Below, one piece after another: positions 14,321 to 27,449 of a stretch of 64,000 nt of DNA. Position numbers and translations under genes: made by a program. The notes under the pieces are model-generated. The model saw nothing but the letters and a program-made list of their open reading frames with translations, searched no databases and had not been told where the DNA came from. Each line of letters opens with the position of its first letter. Positions within the stretch are counted from its first letter, which is position 1. Source of the DNA: Ziziphus jujuba (Eukaryota; Streptophyta; Magnoliopsida; Rosales; Rhamnaceae); assembly GCF_031755915.1 (NCBI RefSeq), contig NC_083379.1, positions 39,254,001 through 39,318,000 of the forward strand. Direction: 5' to 3'.

Positions 14321-14425
14321 CTGATACAAATTGAAAAACCCTAGTTTTGCCCTAGAAAGCTTTGGTTTCTCGAGAGTAATCAGAGGATCCTGAAGTGTAC
14401 CTTTGTGGGTTTGGGAATAATTCAT
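14321..14425 (-). other. Probable 5' UTR exon of EDM2
   Basis: On the minus strand this stretch ends in a good donor (ATCAG then GTACCT) about 600 bases upstream of the EDM2 ATG, and the interval 13730-14320 is AT-rich and intron-like, with an (AT)n run at about 13801-13829. A leader intron is common in this type of gene. The exact acceptor next to the ATG (possibly GGGAG just before GTTACGTATG) is not certain. Only transcript data would settle the limits. Confidence 0.4.
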
Positions 14426-14430
14426 ACATA

Positions 14431-16587
14431 TTATGGCTCTTTCTTTTTTCTTTTTTTTTCCTTAATTACAAAAGTTTGAAAATATTTTCGGCATTATTTT
14501 ATTCAATAATTTACCTCAAAACATCTTCACCGTCTTCTTCGCTGTGGTATAGATTTCATGACGTAACGTGATGTTGACGTCTGGGGATTTGATCTCGCTT
14601 TTATAAATTTTTAATAAATATTATTTTTTTAATAGAAAATTAAGGGAAAATGATGTCTTTATGAAACAAAACAATAGATGTGAGTACTTTTTCTTCTTCT
14701 TTTTTTTTTTAAATAAATGTAAACTTTAGAATTTAATTTTAAACAATTTTTTAAAATAATTTTAAACAAATTATTTTTATATTCTTCTTCTCCACCGTCT
14801 TCTTATAGGAATTCACAAAAGAAAAAAAAAATTATATGTGAAACTGTATAAGTATTTTAAAATTTAATTTTAATCAAATTACTTTTTATATTCTAGTTCT
14901 TTTGAAACAAAAAAAAAAAAATATATATATATATATATAAATAGCAACTCTACTCTATAAATTAATATTCTTTTTCTTCTTCTACTTATTCAATTTCATT
15001 CTATAATCTCCCTCAAATGGTTACATTTTTGTCTCCTTAAAAAAATAATAACTCTCAAATAACTTTGGAGCAAAATCTCATGCTCTTTGAAGTCGTGATT
15101 TTTGTATTTCTATCTCTTCCAAAGGTATTATTTGCAATTGAAAAGTAGGTATGGCTTTTTACTTTTTTCTATTTATTTTATGTCGATTCAATAGTTCATA
15201 TTTTTTATTTTCTTAAGATTTAGCGATAAAATCTTCTTATATTCCTTGATTTGTAAAAAAATAAAAATGAATATAGTTACATTCAATATAAATTATGATT
15301 ATATATATATATTGGTGTATTGAACATATCAATTGAAACAAACCGTATCTCATTTGATATGATGATATACAATTTCCTACCAAAAAATAATTTAGAAAAT
15401 ATATATCTGATATTTTAATATCATAATACTATTAAAAGCATCTTTTTTCCTATCAAAAACCATTTTAATATATATATATATATATATATATCTTTTGTTA
15501 AAAAAAAAAAAGACCATCTTATAACAAATATAGAATAGTTTTACAGTGTTGACCGGTACACATGAAGATCACACCTAAACCACATAGCAAAAGTTGAATT
15601 TCTTTTTTAAATATCAGTTTAAATTAGGTATGGTCCGCATTATAGAATTTTCATATATAAATATATATATATATATAGATATATATCTTTGTTTTCAAAA
15701 TCTAAGTATAAACTTTCTAAAGGTACGGTTGGTAGTCTATCTTCATACAATATGTAACAAATAACAAAATCAAATACGAGTAAGGTGTGGACCAACTTTA
15801 TTTATGAATTTGTGATACACGATCTCTAAGCAATATATATATATAAGGAAAAAAAATTAAAAAAAAAATAATAATAATAATAAAGGAACTGCCAAACGGA
15901 TATATGAGTTCCGATAAAGACAATAAAAAATTATGGCACCATTTGGCTACTGAATCAGAAAGTAAAGTATTAAAAAAAAAAAAAGTGAAGTATTCCGAAA
16001 AAAGAAAAAGTCAGTATCAATAACATTTATTAAAACATACAGAGAGAGTTAGAAATAAGGAAAAATATATATATATATTATATATAACATTATTAACTTA
16101 CCATCATTAGCTTGAAAGTGAAGATATTAAGAATCAGAATTTATTTAACCAACTAGATTGTTTGATTAGGAATAAAAACAGTTTCAAAAATTCAAAGCGA
16201 ATTGCTTATAGAAGAAAGAACAGAGTGAGGGTAACAAATTCTTGTTGTCAACAGTTGGTGTTTTGTTTCTTTCAACATGATCCACATTGTGATTCTCAAA
16301 AGAATACATCCAAAACTGCATAGATATATAGTGGAAAAAGGACTTTCAACCACCCTACATCTTTTGCTTTCTCTTTTTGGTTTTGGTATCTATCTAACAA
16401 GTACATGTTTTACAATTTTCTCTTATTGTCCACCTTTTGGTATTGACATTCTCTACGAGCCTTTTTAGCGAGCAGCGTAGTTATTCTTTCACTTTGAAGG
16501 GTGTGAGCTACGAACTTAACCTACTATACAACCGTTTTCAACTCGACCCTTTTATGTCTCGTGAAGGCAAATAACTGAAAATGAAAC
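14431..16587. other. AT-rich intergenic spacer between EDM2 and fimbrin
   Basis: Contains the EDM2 promoter side and the fimbrin 3' side. There are (AT)n runs near 14919-14938, 15301-15312, 15470-15492 and 15660-15680, and many poly-A/T runs. The segment at about 16440-16587 is probably fimbrin 3' UTR. No supported gene was seen. Confidence 0.6.
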
Positions 16588-17302
16588 TCACTCTGGCAAA
16601 GAAGACACCTCGTTTTCGAGCTGTGAGGAGACTGTAGAATCAGACGCAGCATCATCGATACTTAAGTTCGAAACTTCGCCATTTAAGGAAGAGCTTTCAT
16701 TTGAAACTTCACCACTTAAGGAAGAGCTTTCATCCTCGCCGCTGATAGATGGTGCTGGGGATGCATCTGGAGTTGAAGGACAAGCATTGACATCAGCAGG
16801 GGAAGATGATCCATCTGACTCGTCAGTGACTTGTTGCAGGCTCCAATACATAATGCTGGCGGTTAGAGTGAGAATCATCTTCTGGTTCACCTGCCATAAC
16901 ATCACACAGATAATCATGAAGTTAAAAAATTTGCTTTTGAAGTTTATGAAGTAAAACTACCATTTGCACATTTCCTTATTACTTCCTTCTGCCATATAGC
17001 AGCTTGTGCATTTCTAGAGAGAAAAGGTTCCAAACAACATTCAAGAATGCAAAAATCTCCAGATAAATGCCGTGATAGTATTGTGTTCTCAAAAACCATG
17101 TTGCTTGTCTAAGTAATAAAAGAGCAAGCAGCAAAATTTCGTATCTGTGTGTTAGATGAGATGGATGAATAACCAAAATACACCATTACAGTTGCAGTCT
17201 CACCTCCATGATGTCCTCAGGCAACAAGAAAATGGAACAGCCAAGTTTCCGTGCAACACTGATTATGTATGTAGCATTCAACTTCTTTTCATCATCTACC
17301 AT

Positions 17303-17347
<45 letters not shown>

Positions 17348-20300
17348 GAGCCAATATTTTTGCAAAATTTTCTGAAGTTCTGGTTATTTGGCCAAATTAC
17401 TTTTCTTAGACGGTCAAAAACAATAACAGCTGTATAATCATACCACTTTCACCCTTGGTAACGAGGTTCCAGTTGACAACCCTAGGCTCCACGGCACTAA
17501 GAAGCTCAAGAAAGAATATCCCACTAGACAGGCTCTTATCCTGAAGATAAGTCCCAAATTACAATGTTATCTATATATCATCATTTAGAATATGATATAT
17601 GGGGAAGTAAAAAAAGGGAAAAAGTTTTAAACCTTAAAACTGTCAATGTGAGAATTTCTGCCTGTGCCTTTTACTTTCCTGTTAGCCCAATTTAGGATGT
17701 CTGCATCTTTCATCTCCTTTCCTCGGGAGTGAGATCTCAAATTCTTCAAAAGTTGAAGCATATTAAATCTCATCAACTGCCATAGGAAAGCTGAAATAGA
17801 GGTAAACAAAATTTAGCATTAGGTTAACAAATTCCCAAAAAACTTAGACAATTTATAAAAGCAATCAAGAGTAACTCAACCAAACTTGATTCAGGAAAAG
17901 TAATAAAAAGATTTACAATCAAATAAAGTTTCCTTTTAAAAAATAAAAAGGAAAAATACAGGGGTTTTGTGGTTAGATACCAAGTATGAGCTTTTTGTTT
18001 CCTTGTACAATATCATTTCCAGCTACGTTCACCAGTGAAAATCTCAACTCCTTCCCAATCCTCACAACTTGGTTGCAATTCTCGACTTTTCTAAATGGCA
18101 TTTTAATTGGAGGCTTTGTTGCTTGCTTCCAGTTGACTGATCCTGGAGAAATCTTATCAAGTACTTCTAGAAGTAACCATCTGCATCAAAAAATACAGCA
18201 AATGAAGCTAATTCTGCATAATCACAATATCAGGATTAATACTAAAACTCAACAGATGACTTGTATATTGTAATTTGTTTATAAAATTGAAGAAAGAGAT
18301 TCTAATTTGGTACTTTCCAAAAATATGAAAAATAATGCACACTTTGAGTATTGCTTAAATTAGGAACACACCCGTTTCTGACATCCTCAAACACATTATT
18401 GACATAAGTGGCAATCCCCAGACTGTTGATCCAGAGTCGGAAGCACCTCTCTTCTCTAGATGTTTGCACATCATCTGTCATCATCTCTGCAAAAGAAATC
18501 TTTTTGCTGTCCGTAGAAAGGCCATTCCTGTTGAAGGTATATTTTCAGTCAACCAAATATCATACCTTAAGCTTTTGATTTGACATAAAGAAAATGAAAA
18601 TATCCAACAAAGAGCAATGTAATAATATGAAAATAGATGATATAGTTTACTTCTTACCTTTGGTGGAATATCTGTGCAACAAAAGCCAGATTCAAATTTG
18701 ATGAACCCTCAACAATATCTTTAGGGGTTAAGTATCTTTTGCAGCCCATTCTCTCAGCATGGTCAAGAACCAATTTTGCCCTTTCATTTGGATCCTTGAC
18801 ATCCAATGTGGCTGGGCTGCAATGTTCTGGAGCAAGAACATTGAGCAGGTAAGCATAAGCCTCTCCATCCTGTGCATGGGTTGGCAAAAACATAAAAAGA
18901 AATTGAATTAAAAAATCATGAAATCAGTAGGTTATAACTAAAAACACCAATTCAGTAAATGAAAACCGAAAATGTTACAGTTGCAACAAGTGGAGATAAG
19001 TTCTGATTTGAATAAGGTGAAAAGTGGGATTAAAGTACACTTCAAGAGCAAGCAGAAAATTCAAACTAGGAAGGGTCCCAATTATGCTTTAGTGATGTAT
19101 TCAAGACTAGGTATGCAAAGTAAGTGACAAATACCTTCACATCAGAAGAAAAATTTGTAACTGTTTTCTTGTAACCTGCTTTCTGGAGATGGAAATTCAT
19201 CCATTTCAACAGAACTTTATCAGGGGGTAAACTTAAAAGCTCTTCAACGTCCTGCCAGACCAGGGATGCAAAATAAGTAAATGCAATCCTTAAAAAGTGA
19301 AAAATGAAAATGCAATAGTCAACATACTAACTTTGTGGAAAATAAAAACATAAAAATTTTCTAATTTCATTACCTTGCTGTCATCCACCAATTCCACAAG
19401 CTGAGGTGTTTTCTTAAGGTTAAGATCAGCCAATAGTTGGATCTGGAATATCCAGAGAAAGTTTATGCAACAAAAAAGTAAATAGGCAATCAAATCAATA
19501 TCTATGAGGGGAGGCTCCTGTGATGTAATTACGTTTGATTAGAGTCAACTGCCTACCTTTATAATTTGGGAAATCAAACCTAATAGAAGATGCGGCTGCA
19601 ACAAAAACCATTGTATAAACTGTCAAGACTCCCATAAGAATATATGTATTCATTTTAATTCATTTTTCAAATTAGTTGAACTTACTCTTCCTTCAACCAA
19701 GTCCTGGGTACCGATGTTAACCACCGTGCAGCCAATAGCCTTGGCAGAGTTAAGGCAAAGAGTATGGTTCTCGTTCCTCTCCCATGGGTTGATGACCCGT
19801 TTGGTATTGATTGCACGCTCATCTATTGTTCCAGGAACAGCAATATTGATAAGCTTACTGCATAAATCCATGAAATGAATTAGTACACTAAATATATCGG
19901 CTTTAACAGGCATAATAAAAACTGTAATCAGGAAGTCCTTGCTTAAATACCATAGAAGAACTCCATCTTTTGCAAGATCAAATAGATCATTTGTAGCTGG
20001 GTCTATTGGGAGATACTGCTTGAGAAATGGGTCATCCCCAAGATAACTGTTTATGTGAGCTACATATGAAGCTTTCTCGGATTCACTGATTGTGTGAAGC
20101 AGGGTGGTTGTGGTGGCCTTCAAGAATGATGATGAATTCTTTGGACCGTCCAATTTTCCTGCAGCTTGACCTTGCAAGTTCAAATATGCCTGCCATTTGT
20201 TGCAATTCATACAATGTTATCTCCATCCTCCATCCTTTTACCTCCAGGATTATACAAATGAAATTAATCGAAATATAACTTCCTGCTAGTTATTCCTACC

Positions 20301-20839
20301 AAAGGTTAACTTTAGTTTTCATACATCTTCACATGCTATAGAAAACTCATAAACCAACAAAATGAGAGTGTCTACCAGAGGATATAAAATGAGAAGGAGA
20401 AGACATAAATTGACTCACCTTGAGAAAGCCTTCAAAATCCATCTCATTGCTGAAGTCAGTACCCAGATCACCTAAGATTTCCTTAACCTCCTCCTCTTTG
20501 TACGTTTCTCTAAATGCCTTAGTTTTCACCAATAATGGTGGCAAATCCCCAGCTGTAACTTTACCGTTCTGATTCTTTAACGAAATAAACTGAAAATCCG
20601 CAGAAAAATCACAAGGAAAATTCTATATAGATCAAAACAACTCATGTCGGTTTCTGAATGTATGATTTCTGATCTGACAGAGAAATTAAGATCAAAAAAC
20701 CAAAAATTCAAGCAAACAATGGATCATAAAAGAAGAACAAATTATGTTTTACCTTTGATTTGAGGCTGCGAAGCTCAACCTGTGTGAACTGGCTTTGAAG
20801 CCACTGGTCAGAAACAACAACACCTGAATAGCTTGACAT
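16588..20839 (-). CDS. FIM5: Fimbrin (plastin-type actin-bundling protein), FIM5-like
   Basis: Fourteen coding exons, 703 aa: 20839-20753, 20589-20419, 20189-19951, 19857-19686, 19595-19557, 19442-19374, 19251-19135, 18869-18658, 18527-18372, 18180-17981, 17790-17633, 17540-17444, 17295-17204, 16890-16588. All are GT-AG and in frame. Plant fimbrins cross-link actin filaments into bundles in the cytoplasm; FIM5 is the pollen-tube form in Arabidopsis. The translation has an N-terminal EF-hand-like region (about residues 10-80), then four calponin-homology domains at about 123-240, 267-372, 394-500 and 515-625. Domain marks include [26 protein letters not shown] and RNGWLLLEVL. An acidic, Ser-rich tail (about 625-703) contains two near-identical SSSL(S/N)GEVSN repeats. 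The 13-codon exon at 19557-19595 ([13 protein letters not shown]) is conserved in the family. The choice of FIM5 over FIM4 rests on overall similarity and the long tail and is less sure than the family. Confidence 0.93.
17307..17346. repeat. (GA)n microsatellite, (CT)n on the sense strand of fimbrin intron 12
   Basis: About 20 uninterrupted GA units. On the coding (minus) strand it is a CT run ending about 11 bases before the acceptor of the exon starting at 17295, so it occupies the polypyrimidine-tract position. Confidence 0.9.
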
Positions 20840-21768
20840 CTCCGCAACTTGTCAAAACGTAGAAGAAAACAGATTGCCCCGAGTCTTGATTAAAATTTCA
20901 CAACCAAAGACAAAAAGAAAAAACCCGGCAAAAATCTTTAGAGCAACAACTCAATCACGAACATCCAACATCAAGGATCAAGAGCACGACTTCAGATCCA
21001 GCAAATGTGCACAAATAACAATACACATGGAGCAACAAAGCACATGGGTGGTTGGACGTCACCAAACTCTCCTACTCTGTCACTGCTGAGATTCAAAACA
21101 AAAAAGATGTTGCTGAAATAAGACAAAAACTTACCAATAAGAAAAACAAACAAACAAATAGTAAAAACTCATCAATGACATGAAAAAAAGGCAAAAAAAA
21201 AAAAAAAAAAACGAATTACAAAACATTAGGCAGAACATAAAATCAAAATTGCCCTGAAGTTGCATGTCTGCAGAAGTCAAATATTGAAGTCCAAACACTA
21301 TCGTATGAGATATGGAAATGCAATGCTGGAAATTGGCACCAAATCCAAATGAATGCTATACATATACATAAACGGATTTTGGTTATATTAATTACGATCA
21401 AGAAAACAGATATGAATCAAAATCCAACAAACTAAAACGAAGAATTAAAGTTTACCGAGCTGTATATAACCAGTGAAAATCCAAGAAAATACAGAAAACA
21501 TAAAAACATGTCCAAGTATGTAGTTCATCATCGACAAATAAGACAAACAGACGAAAACCCAATAAAAAAAACGTAAAAACAAAGACAACCCAGAAGTGCA
21601 AATATATACATACACACCTATAAGAAAATCAAAACACATGCACTTCTGAAAATGGGGTTGGTTGCCCAGAAAGCTTTCTTCACAGTCCTTTTAATAAGAA
21701 AAACAGAATGAGAATGAAGAATGGGAATGAGCAAGAAAAGAAAGCAAGAGGCTTTTCATAAAAGGTTG

Positions 21769-21774
21769 TTTATA
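21769..21774 (-). promoter_or_regulatory. Candidate TATA box of the fimbrin gene
   Basis: On the minus strand the sequence reads CCTTATAAACAACC, a TATA-like element in a relatively balanced stretch. The transcribed leader would run leftward through a likely 5' UTR exon ending at the good donor CTTATAG/GTGTGT near 21618, followed by a leader intron reaching close to the ATG at 20839. The acceptor was not fixed. The interval 20840-21617 shows no other supported gene. Confidence 0.4.
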
Positions 21775-24673
21775 AGGATCGAAATTCCTTCGTGGGAGAG
21801 CAAAGTGGAGAAAGAAAGAAAGAAAGACCGCTGGTTTAAAAAAAAAAAATAAGGGTCCGAGTCTGAGAGGCCTCGGACCCCGCTAAAAGACTAAACGAAG
21901 ACAGCCAAGAGCTTACTGTCTAGGCGGTTCATTGTACGCGCATGTGTTTGGGTTAATTTGGTAGACTCGCTCTTGTTGTTCCACAACTCAATGTTTAGGT
22001 GTCGACCTACTTGGTTTTTTCTGCGACCAATTTTTGTTTCCTTTTGGACTCTCTATTAAATCTCTATCTCAATCTCAATCTGTTTCTATCTTTTTTCTTC
22101 TTATTTTATTGTTGGATTTTTTTCTTTTCTTTTTTATAAAACTATATTCGAGATTTCTGTTGTGGGGAAAAAAACAAAAAACAACGAAACTGTTGATTGA
22201 TTTCTATATTGTTTTGTAAATTAGTTATTATAATTTTATACATTATTACAGTTTTTGTTTTTAAAACTGAAAAAACTGGTTTTGGGTAATGGAAAACAAA
22301 AAGTTAAAAATAATACTGGTTTTTTTTTTTTCTCCTTATATCCTTAATTAATACCTGGAATATATTTATATATATAATATACTTTTTTTTGGGCAATAAA
22401 AAATACACAAATTAAATTTTTTTTTTTGGATGAATAAAAAGAATACATTAGACATAGTTTTTTTTTCCTTGAAATACACTAAACTTGGTTAAGAAGTGTA
22501 GTTGAATCAGTATGATGGAGGTGGGCCAAAAGGCTATAAATATATTTTAATATGTCAAAACCATATCAAAGTGGACCTAAAATATATTAATATATGAGTA
22601 TACATTAAAAACCTTTTTTTTTTTTTTTTGGGTGAATAAGTGTATATTAGAGCCTATGAACATTAAAATGGGGTTAAAATTAAATAAAAAAGAATGGGCA
22701 TATGTCACATTGTCAACTTTCTAGCAGCAGCGGGATGTGAATAAAACCATTAAAAAACAGTATATATCCAAAATCGTGGTCCATGAAATGTGGTCCTCTA
22801 TTTCATAGATTACAGAACCATTGACTGAAATAGGCTTGGAGTTGGGGGTATTCATATATTTTAGGAATTTGTTATTTTCTTTACCTCACATTTTTGGAGA
22901 TGATTTTAAATGTAATGTTTTATTGGATGAAAATTTTAAATTTCACCATTTGAATAGCAACCTAAACTAAAAATATAAATTTTATGTTTTCTGAAATATG
23001 AATGATTGATGAAATTATACCAAACTATGTGGTAACAAAATTATGAAATTAGGTTAGTATTAATTTTTTTTAAATATATATATATATATTGAAATAGGGT
23101 TAATACTAATTATTATGTTAGACTATTTTTTGGAAATTAAGGATCACATAATCTTCTCCCTTATCTAGAAGCCAACCACCGTCCAACCGACCATTTTATT
23201 TCATTCCCATTTTTTTGTCTATCCATGTGCAAGCACGACATCCTCATATATATTAGAACACCAAAAAAAGAAAAAAAGAAAAAAAAGCACTTTTTTCTCA
23301 TGTTTATTTAGAAGATAATATAAAATTAAGTTTGACAATAGTTGTATACTTTTGAGTGAGCAAAAGTTACACATTTACTCTAAAAATTTATAAATAGGAC
23401 TCGTTCAAAACTAGAATTACACTTTGCAAAATCCAAATCCAAATCCAAAATGTTGAGATTATAAAGAATTTAGATTGACAAGATGCTTATCTAACAGGAG
23501 AAGATATATTGGCACTTTGATGTACTATGTTTCTTTTCGTGCATATTATGTTTCTTTTTGTGCATATTAGGTAGAATTGTTTTGATCAAATGTCATTATC
23601 TTTGTTTACAGATTATGAGAACCAAAATAATAAATAAAAAAAATGAAAGTGCTTTTCTTTTTTTTGGAGAGAAGGAATTGGTTCAGAGAAATAAATCTGA
23701 AGAAGTTTTTGTAAATAAATAAATACAAATCTGAAGAAGTTATTGGGTTGGATGGTGCATCAACTGCTTCAAGTCAATCTTCTTGCTTGCATTTACTAAA
23801 CTTGTGCTCTAACTGCTGGCCATGCTATTTAATTAGGAAAAAAAAAAAAAAAATTCATAGGCCATGCCGAAATCATACTGGGTAATAATTTCGTTCCAAA
23901 TTCATAACCAAAAATGTTGTCTAGTCCAATTAGGTGAAGATTAACAATTCCAGTTCAATATAATTATGTGAATTTGAAAGAAGCAATTAATTTGCAACCC
24001 CAAATGGATTATTAGACTCAAAATGTGTTCCATTTCAATTTTTGTCATCTAGAAAAGCAAATCTATATAATTTTTAAGATGTAAAAAGTAGTATAAAAAT
24101 ACATAACCGTAATGGTTGAAAAGTATGGATTTTCTCTGATTTCAACAATATTTTAACCATATTTGAAAAATATGGTTATTTTAACAATAACCACTGGGAT
24201 ATTTAGGATCCGAATCATGGTCAGACGGGTAGATATTTTCAAACGGATTGAGACCAGCTGTAAGATCATCCCCAAATTTACAGTTTAGTTTGTTTATAAA
24301 ATAAAATAGGAAATTGTGAAGGACATGTCAATCAATAATTGGTCCTTGAGGAAGCCACCGCAAGTAAAGAGTCACCCAATACATTTCGTGACCAGCAAGG
24401 CATCTACTCATAGTACTTGGCAAGATCCAATTGGGCATTGCCGAATCCCAATCTCACAGTCATTTGAAATCTTCTTCGGAGGTCTGTACTGTCATTTCAA
24501 GTTCGAAACAAAGAGAGAGAAAGAGAGATAAGCTCAAAACAAAGAGAGAGAGAGAGAGAGAGGGATATAGAGAGAGAAAGGGGCTCAAAGAGAGAGAAAG
24601 AGAGAAGCAGAGGTAGATAGAGATTAGAGAGAGAGAGAGAGAGAGAGAGAGACAGTTAAAAGTCGGTTAGTAT
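21775..24673. other. Intergenic spacer between the divergent fimbrin and SWIB genes, with GA-rich leader
   Basis: Low-complexity AT-rich DNA: (AT)n near 23072-23090, poly-T and poly-A runs, and a short tandem near 23528-23570 (tgtttctttttgtgcatatta, nearly twice). At 24503-24660 it becomes a long purine stretch of interrupted (GA)n, which is the probable 5' UTR of the SWIB gene. No supported coding exon was seen. Confidence 0.6.
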
Positions 24674-25390
24674 ATGAAAGCAGAGAGGGGGGAAGAAGAA
24701 GAAGAAATGGTTACAGACCAAGAAATCTTGCAGGGCTTGCAATCCCTAATCCGCGAATCCTCTTCGAACCCTAATGGCTTAAACACGCTAAGCGACGTCG
24801 TTCAGCAGCTGGAATCGAAGCTCGGGGTCGACCTCTCCCACAAGTCCGACTTCATACGGGCCCAGATCCAACTCCTTTTCCGATCCCACCCCCCTCAACC
24901 CCACCCCCACCAGCTCCATCATCATCAACACCCACAACATTCTCACCCCAAAGACCATTTTGCCCCCCATCAAAACCCTAATTTCCACCACCCAACCCCT
25001 TCCGCCTTCCAGACCTTCTCTTCCCAGCCCCCTCCGCCTAAACCCGAAGCTGCTGCCTCCGTCGCCGTTGCGCCCTCTGAGCCGCCCAAGGACAGGTTTC
25101 TGTGTTTTCCTTCTGGTTGATATCTTTCGGTTTATTTATTTATTTATTATTTATGTTTTTTCGTGCTTGGTTGCCGAGAAAATTCGACTGGAAGAAAGAA
25201 TGTTGAAAGGGTTTCGGTTACTGCGTCGTGTTCTGTTTTTTCCGATCTTACAGGGTAATGTAGACTGAAAGGAAATGGTACTTGGTTTGTCAATTAGGGT
25301 TTTGGGAAGTAAGGGTTGAGTTGTTTGAAAGTAGGGTTTTAGGAAATTTGAAATCTTGCCCGCTTTTTCCTTACGAAGACTTTTCTGTGT

Positions 25391-25421
<31 letters not shown>

Positions 25422-27449
25422 ATTTTAAGAAAAAAAAAAAAAACAGTTCTTTTATGCTATCATTTGTAGTATTAACAAATTTACTGTAGCTCTCTGTTTG
25501 GCAGTGGTGAAAATTGAGGTACAGGACTGCCAATTGAAAATTTGAGATTATCATTTTTAAAAATGTTTTTAAAAAAAATGCTATTTTTAATTATTGATTT
25601 TGCCCAGTAGATTTTGAACGATGTAACCTGTCAATTTCGTATATAGTTCCTTTCCTTTGTCTATTTTCATCGTACATTGGAGTGGTTTGTACGTAATTAA
25701 TTTGGTTTAACTGTAGGAATGGTGTAGTCAACCTTTCGACTTTATCTTACCATTAACTTTAGGGTAACAATTCAATTTTGTCTTGTTTTGAATTGCAAGC
25801 AAATTGTAGGGCAGGAAACATACTGGATGTAGATGAACTAGTTACTGTTCTCATGGAAAGCTTTCCCTAATCGTAAACCAGTCCAGTTGCGCCCCTGCTA
25901 TTGATTCAGGGTCTTACGCTTATTTTACCTTAGTTTCATTTTGGTTTGGCCACATGTTGCATCTTAAAAAGTCTTTGTTTGCAGAAACCCATTTGGAATG
26001 GTTTCTCACAGCATTCTTATCCTCAAAAGCAAAGCTGTTTCTAATAATTTTCTTGCTAGTTAAGATTTTTCTGATGTACATTGGAGATGTTTTAGACCAA
26101 TTTTCCTTTTTAATGGTCAATGAAATATACATCCCGTCTCAATGAGTTAATTACGCTTAAGATTTTGGATATCTAGATCTTACATGTCATACCTGTTTCA
26201 TCCTGAAAGTATGTAGTTTGATGTTTTGACTATTTTTTGTAATACTTTTTGTCATTTTTAATCCAGCACTCAAACAAAACCTAAGAAAAGAGGTGGCCCA
26301 GGGGGTCTAAACAAACTCTGTGGTGTATCCCCTGAACTTCAGACCATCGTTGGCCAACCAGCTCTTCCAAGGACTGAGGTTCAGACTTGTTTATTTGTGG
26401 TTTTATTCAGCTGTTTAACGTCTTCTATGGGTTTTTCTAATTTTGCTTGCTGTTGGATTTAGATTGTGAAGCAGCTATGGGCTTACATAAGGAAGAACAA
26501 TCTCCAAGATCCTAGTAACAAAAGGAAGATAATTTGCAACGATGAGCTGCGATTGGTGTTTGAGACAGATTGTACTGACATGTTCAAGATGAACAAGTTG
26601 CTTGCCAAACATATTATACCTCTTGAACCTACAAGTATGTACTTGGTGTAGTTCTTTATGCATCCTCGTATATAGGAGCGTACATGCATCTGTTTAGAGT
26701 TTATGCCTTAACTAAGGACTTCTTGTTTTGGTGCTCTCAGAGCAGGCAGCTCCTAAAAGGCGTAAGGTAGATGTAGAGGCTGAAACTAAAAGCACTGAAT
26801 CTGGTCCTTCTGTGATTATATCTGAAGCACTTGCTAATTTTTTTGGTGTTGGTGAAAGGGAGATGCTTCAATCAGAAGTTTTAAGACGTGTCTGGGAGTA
26901 TATAAAAGTCAATCACCTGGAGGTAGGAAACAAATTATCTCTAGAAAAATAAGAAACGGTGCAGTTCAGCTCTGTTTTGAGACAATGTGCTTGTGTGAAG
27001 TTGAAATTTTATGCAGTCCCCTTTTCTCTGTGTAGTTATCTTTTTAAGTTTCATGGCTGTGATTCAAGTGAATTCCGTTGTATGCTTACAAAATTTTATT
27101 TTTCTTTTGGTATGTATAGCGGAGAGTGGTCCGATACTATTTTATTCTTTTCATGTTACTCAATATATTATTTTCTTGTAGAGGCATGGCAAATTGCTGC
27201 TGGATGAAGCCGCATTAGCAATCGATAGATCTATTAAGTCTACTATGATTTATAGCTTGAGTTTAGCATTTGGAACAACTTATTAACTGTTTTCTCTTTT
27301 ATCTATGTAAATACTTCTTTAAGGATCCTCTAAACCAGATGGCTATACTATGCGATGCAAAGCTGCAGGAACTCTTCGGTTGTCAGAGCATCTCTGCCTT
27401 GGGAATACCTGAGGTGTTGGCCCGCCATCATATATTCAGAAGACCATGA
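24674..27449 (+). CDS. DEK_C and double SWIB/MDM2-domain protein (UAF30/TRI1-like)
   Basis: Five exons, 337 aa: 24674-25095, 26267-26378, 26463-26634, 26741-26922, 27324-27449, all GT-AG and in frame, ending in TGA at 27447-27449. SWIB-domain proteins are nuclear chromatin or RNA polymerase I/III-associated factors, related to the SWI/SNF BAF60 subunit and yeast UAF30. The order is a DEK C-terminal-like domain (about residues 14-70, DQEILQGLQSLI), then a His/Pro-rich low-complexity linker (70-140). SWIB domain 1 follows at about 150-235, a basic segment PKRRKVD resembling an SV40-type nuclear localisation signal, and SWIB domain 2 at about 257-336, ending ALGIPEVLARHHIFRRP. A second ATG at 24707 (MVTDQE) fits the usual start of relatives and may be the real one; the first ATG adds 11 acidic residues. 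The molecular partner is not inferable from sequence. Confidence 0.9.
25391..25421. repeat. C20-A10 homopolymer block in intron 1 of the SWIB gene
   Basis: Twenty C residues (25391-25410) are followed directly by about ten A residues. The length is prone to assembly or sequencing error. It has no coding effect, because it lies within the intron at 25096-26266. Confidence 0.85.
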
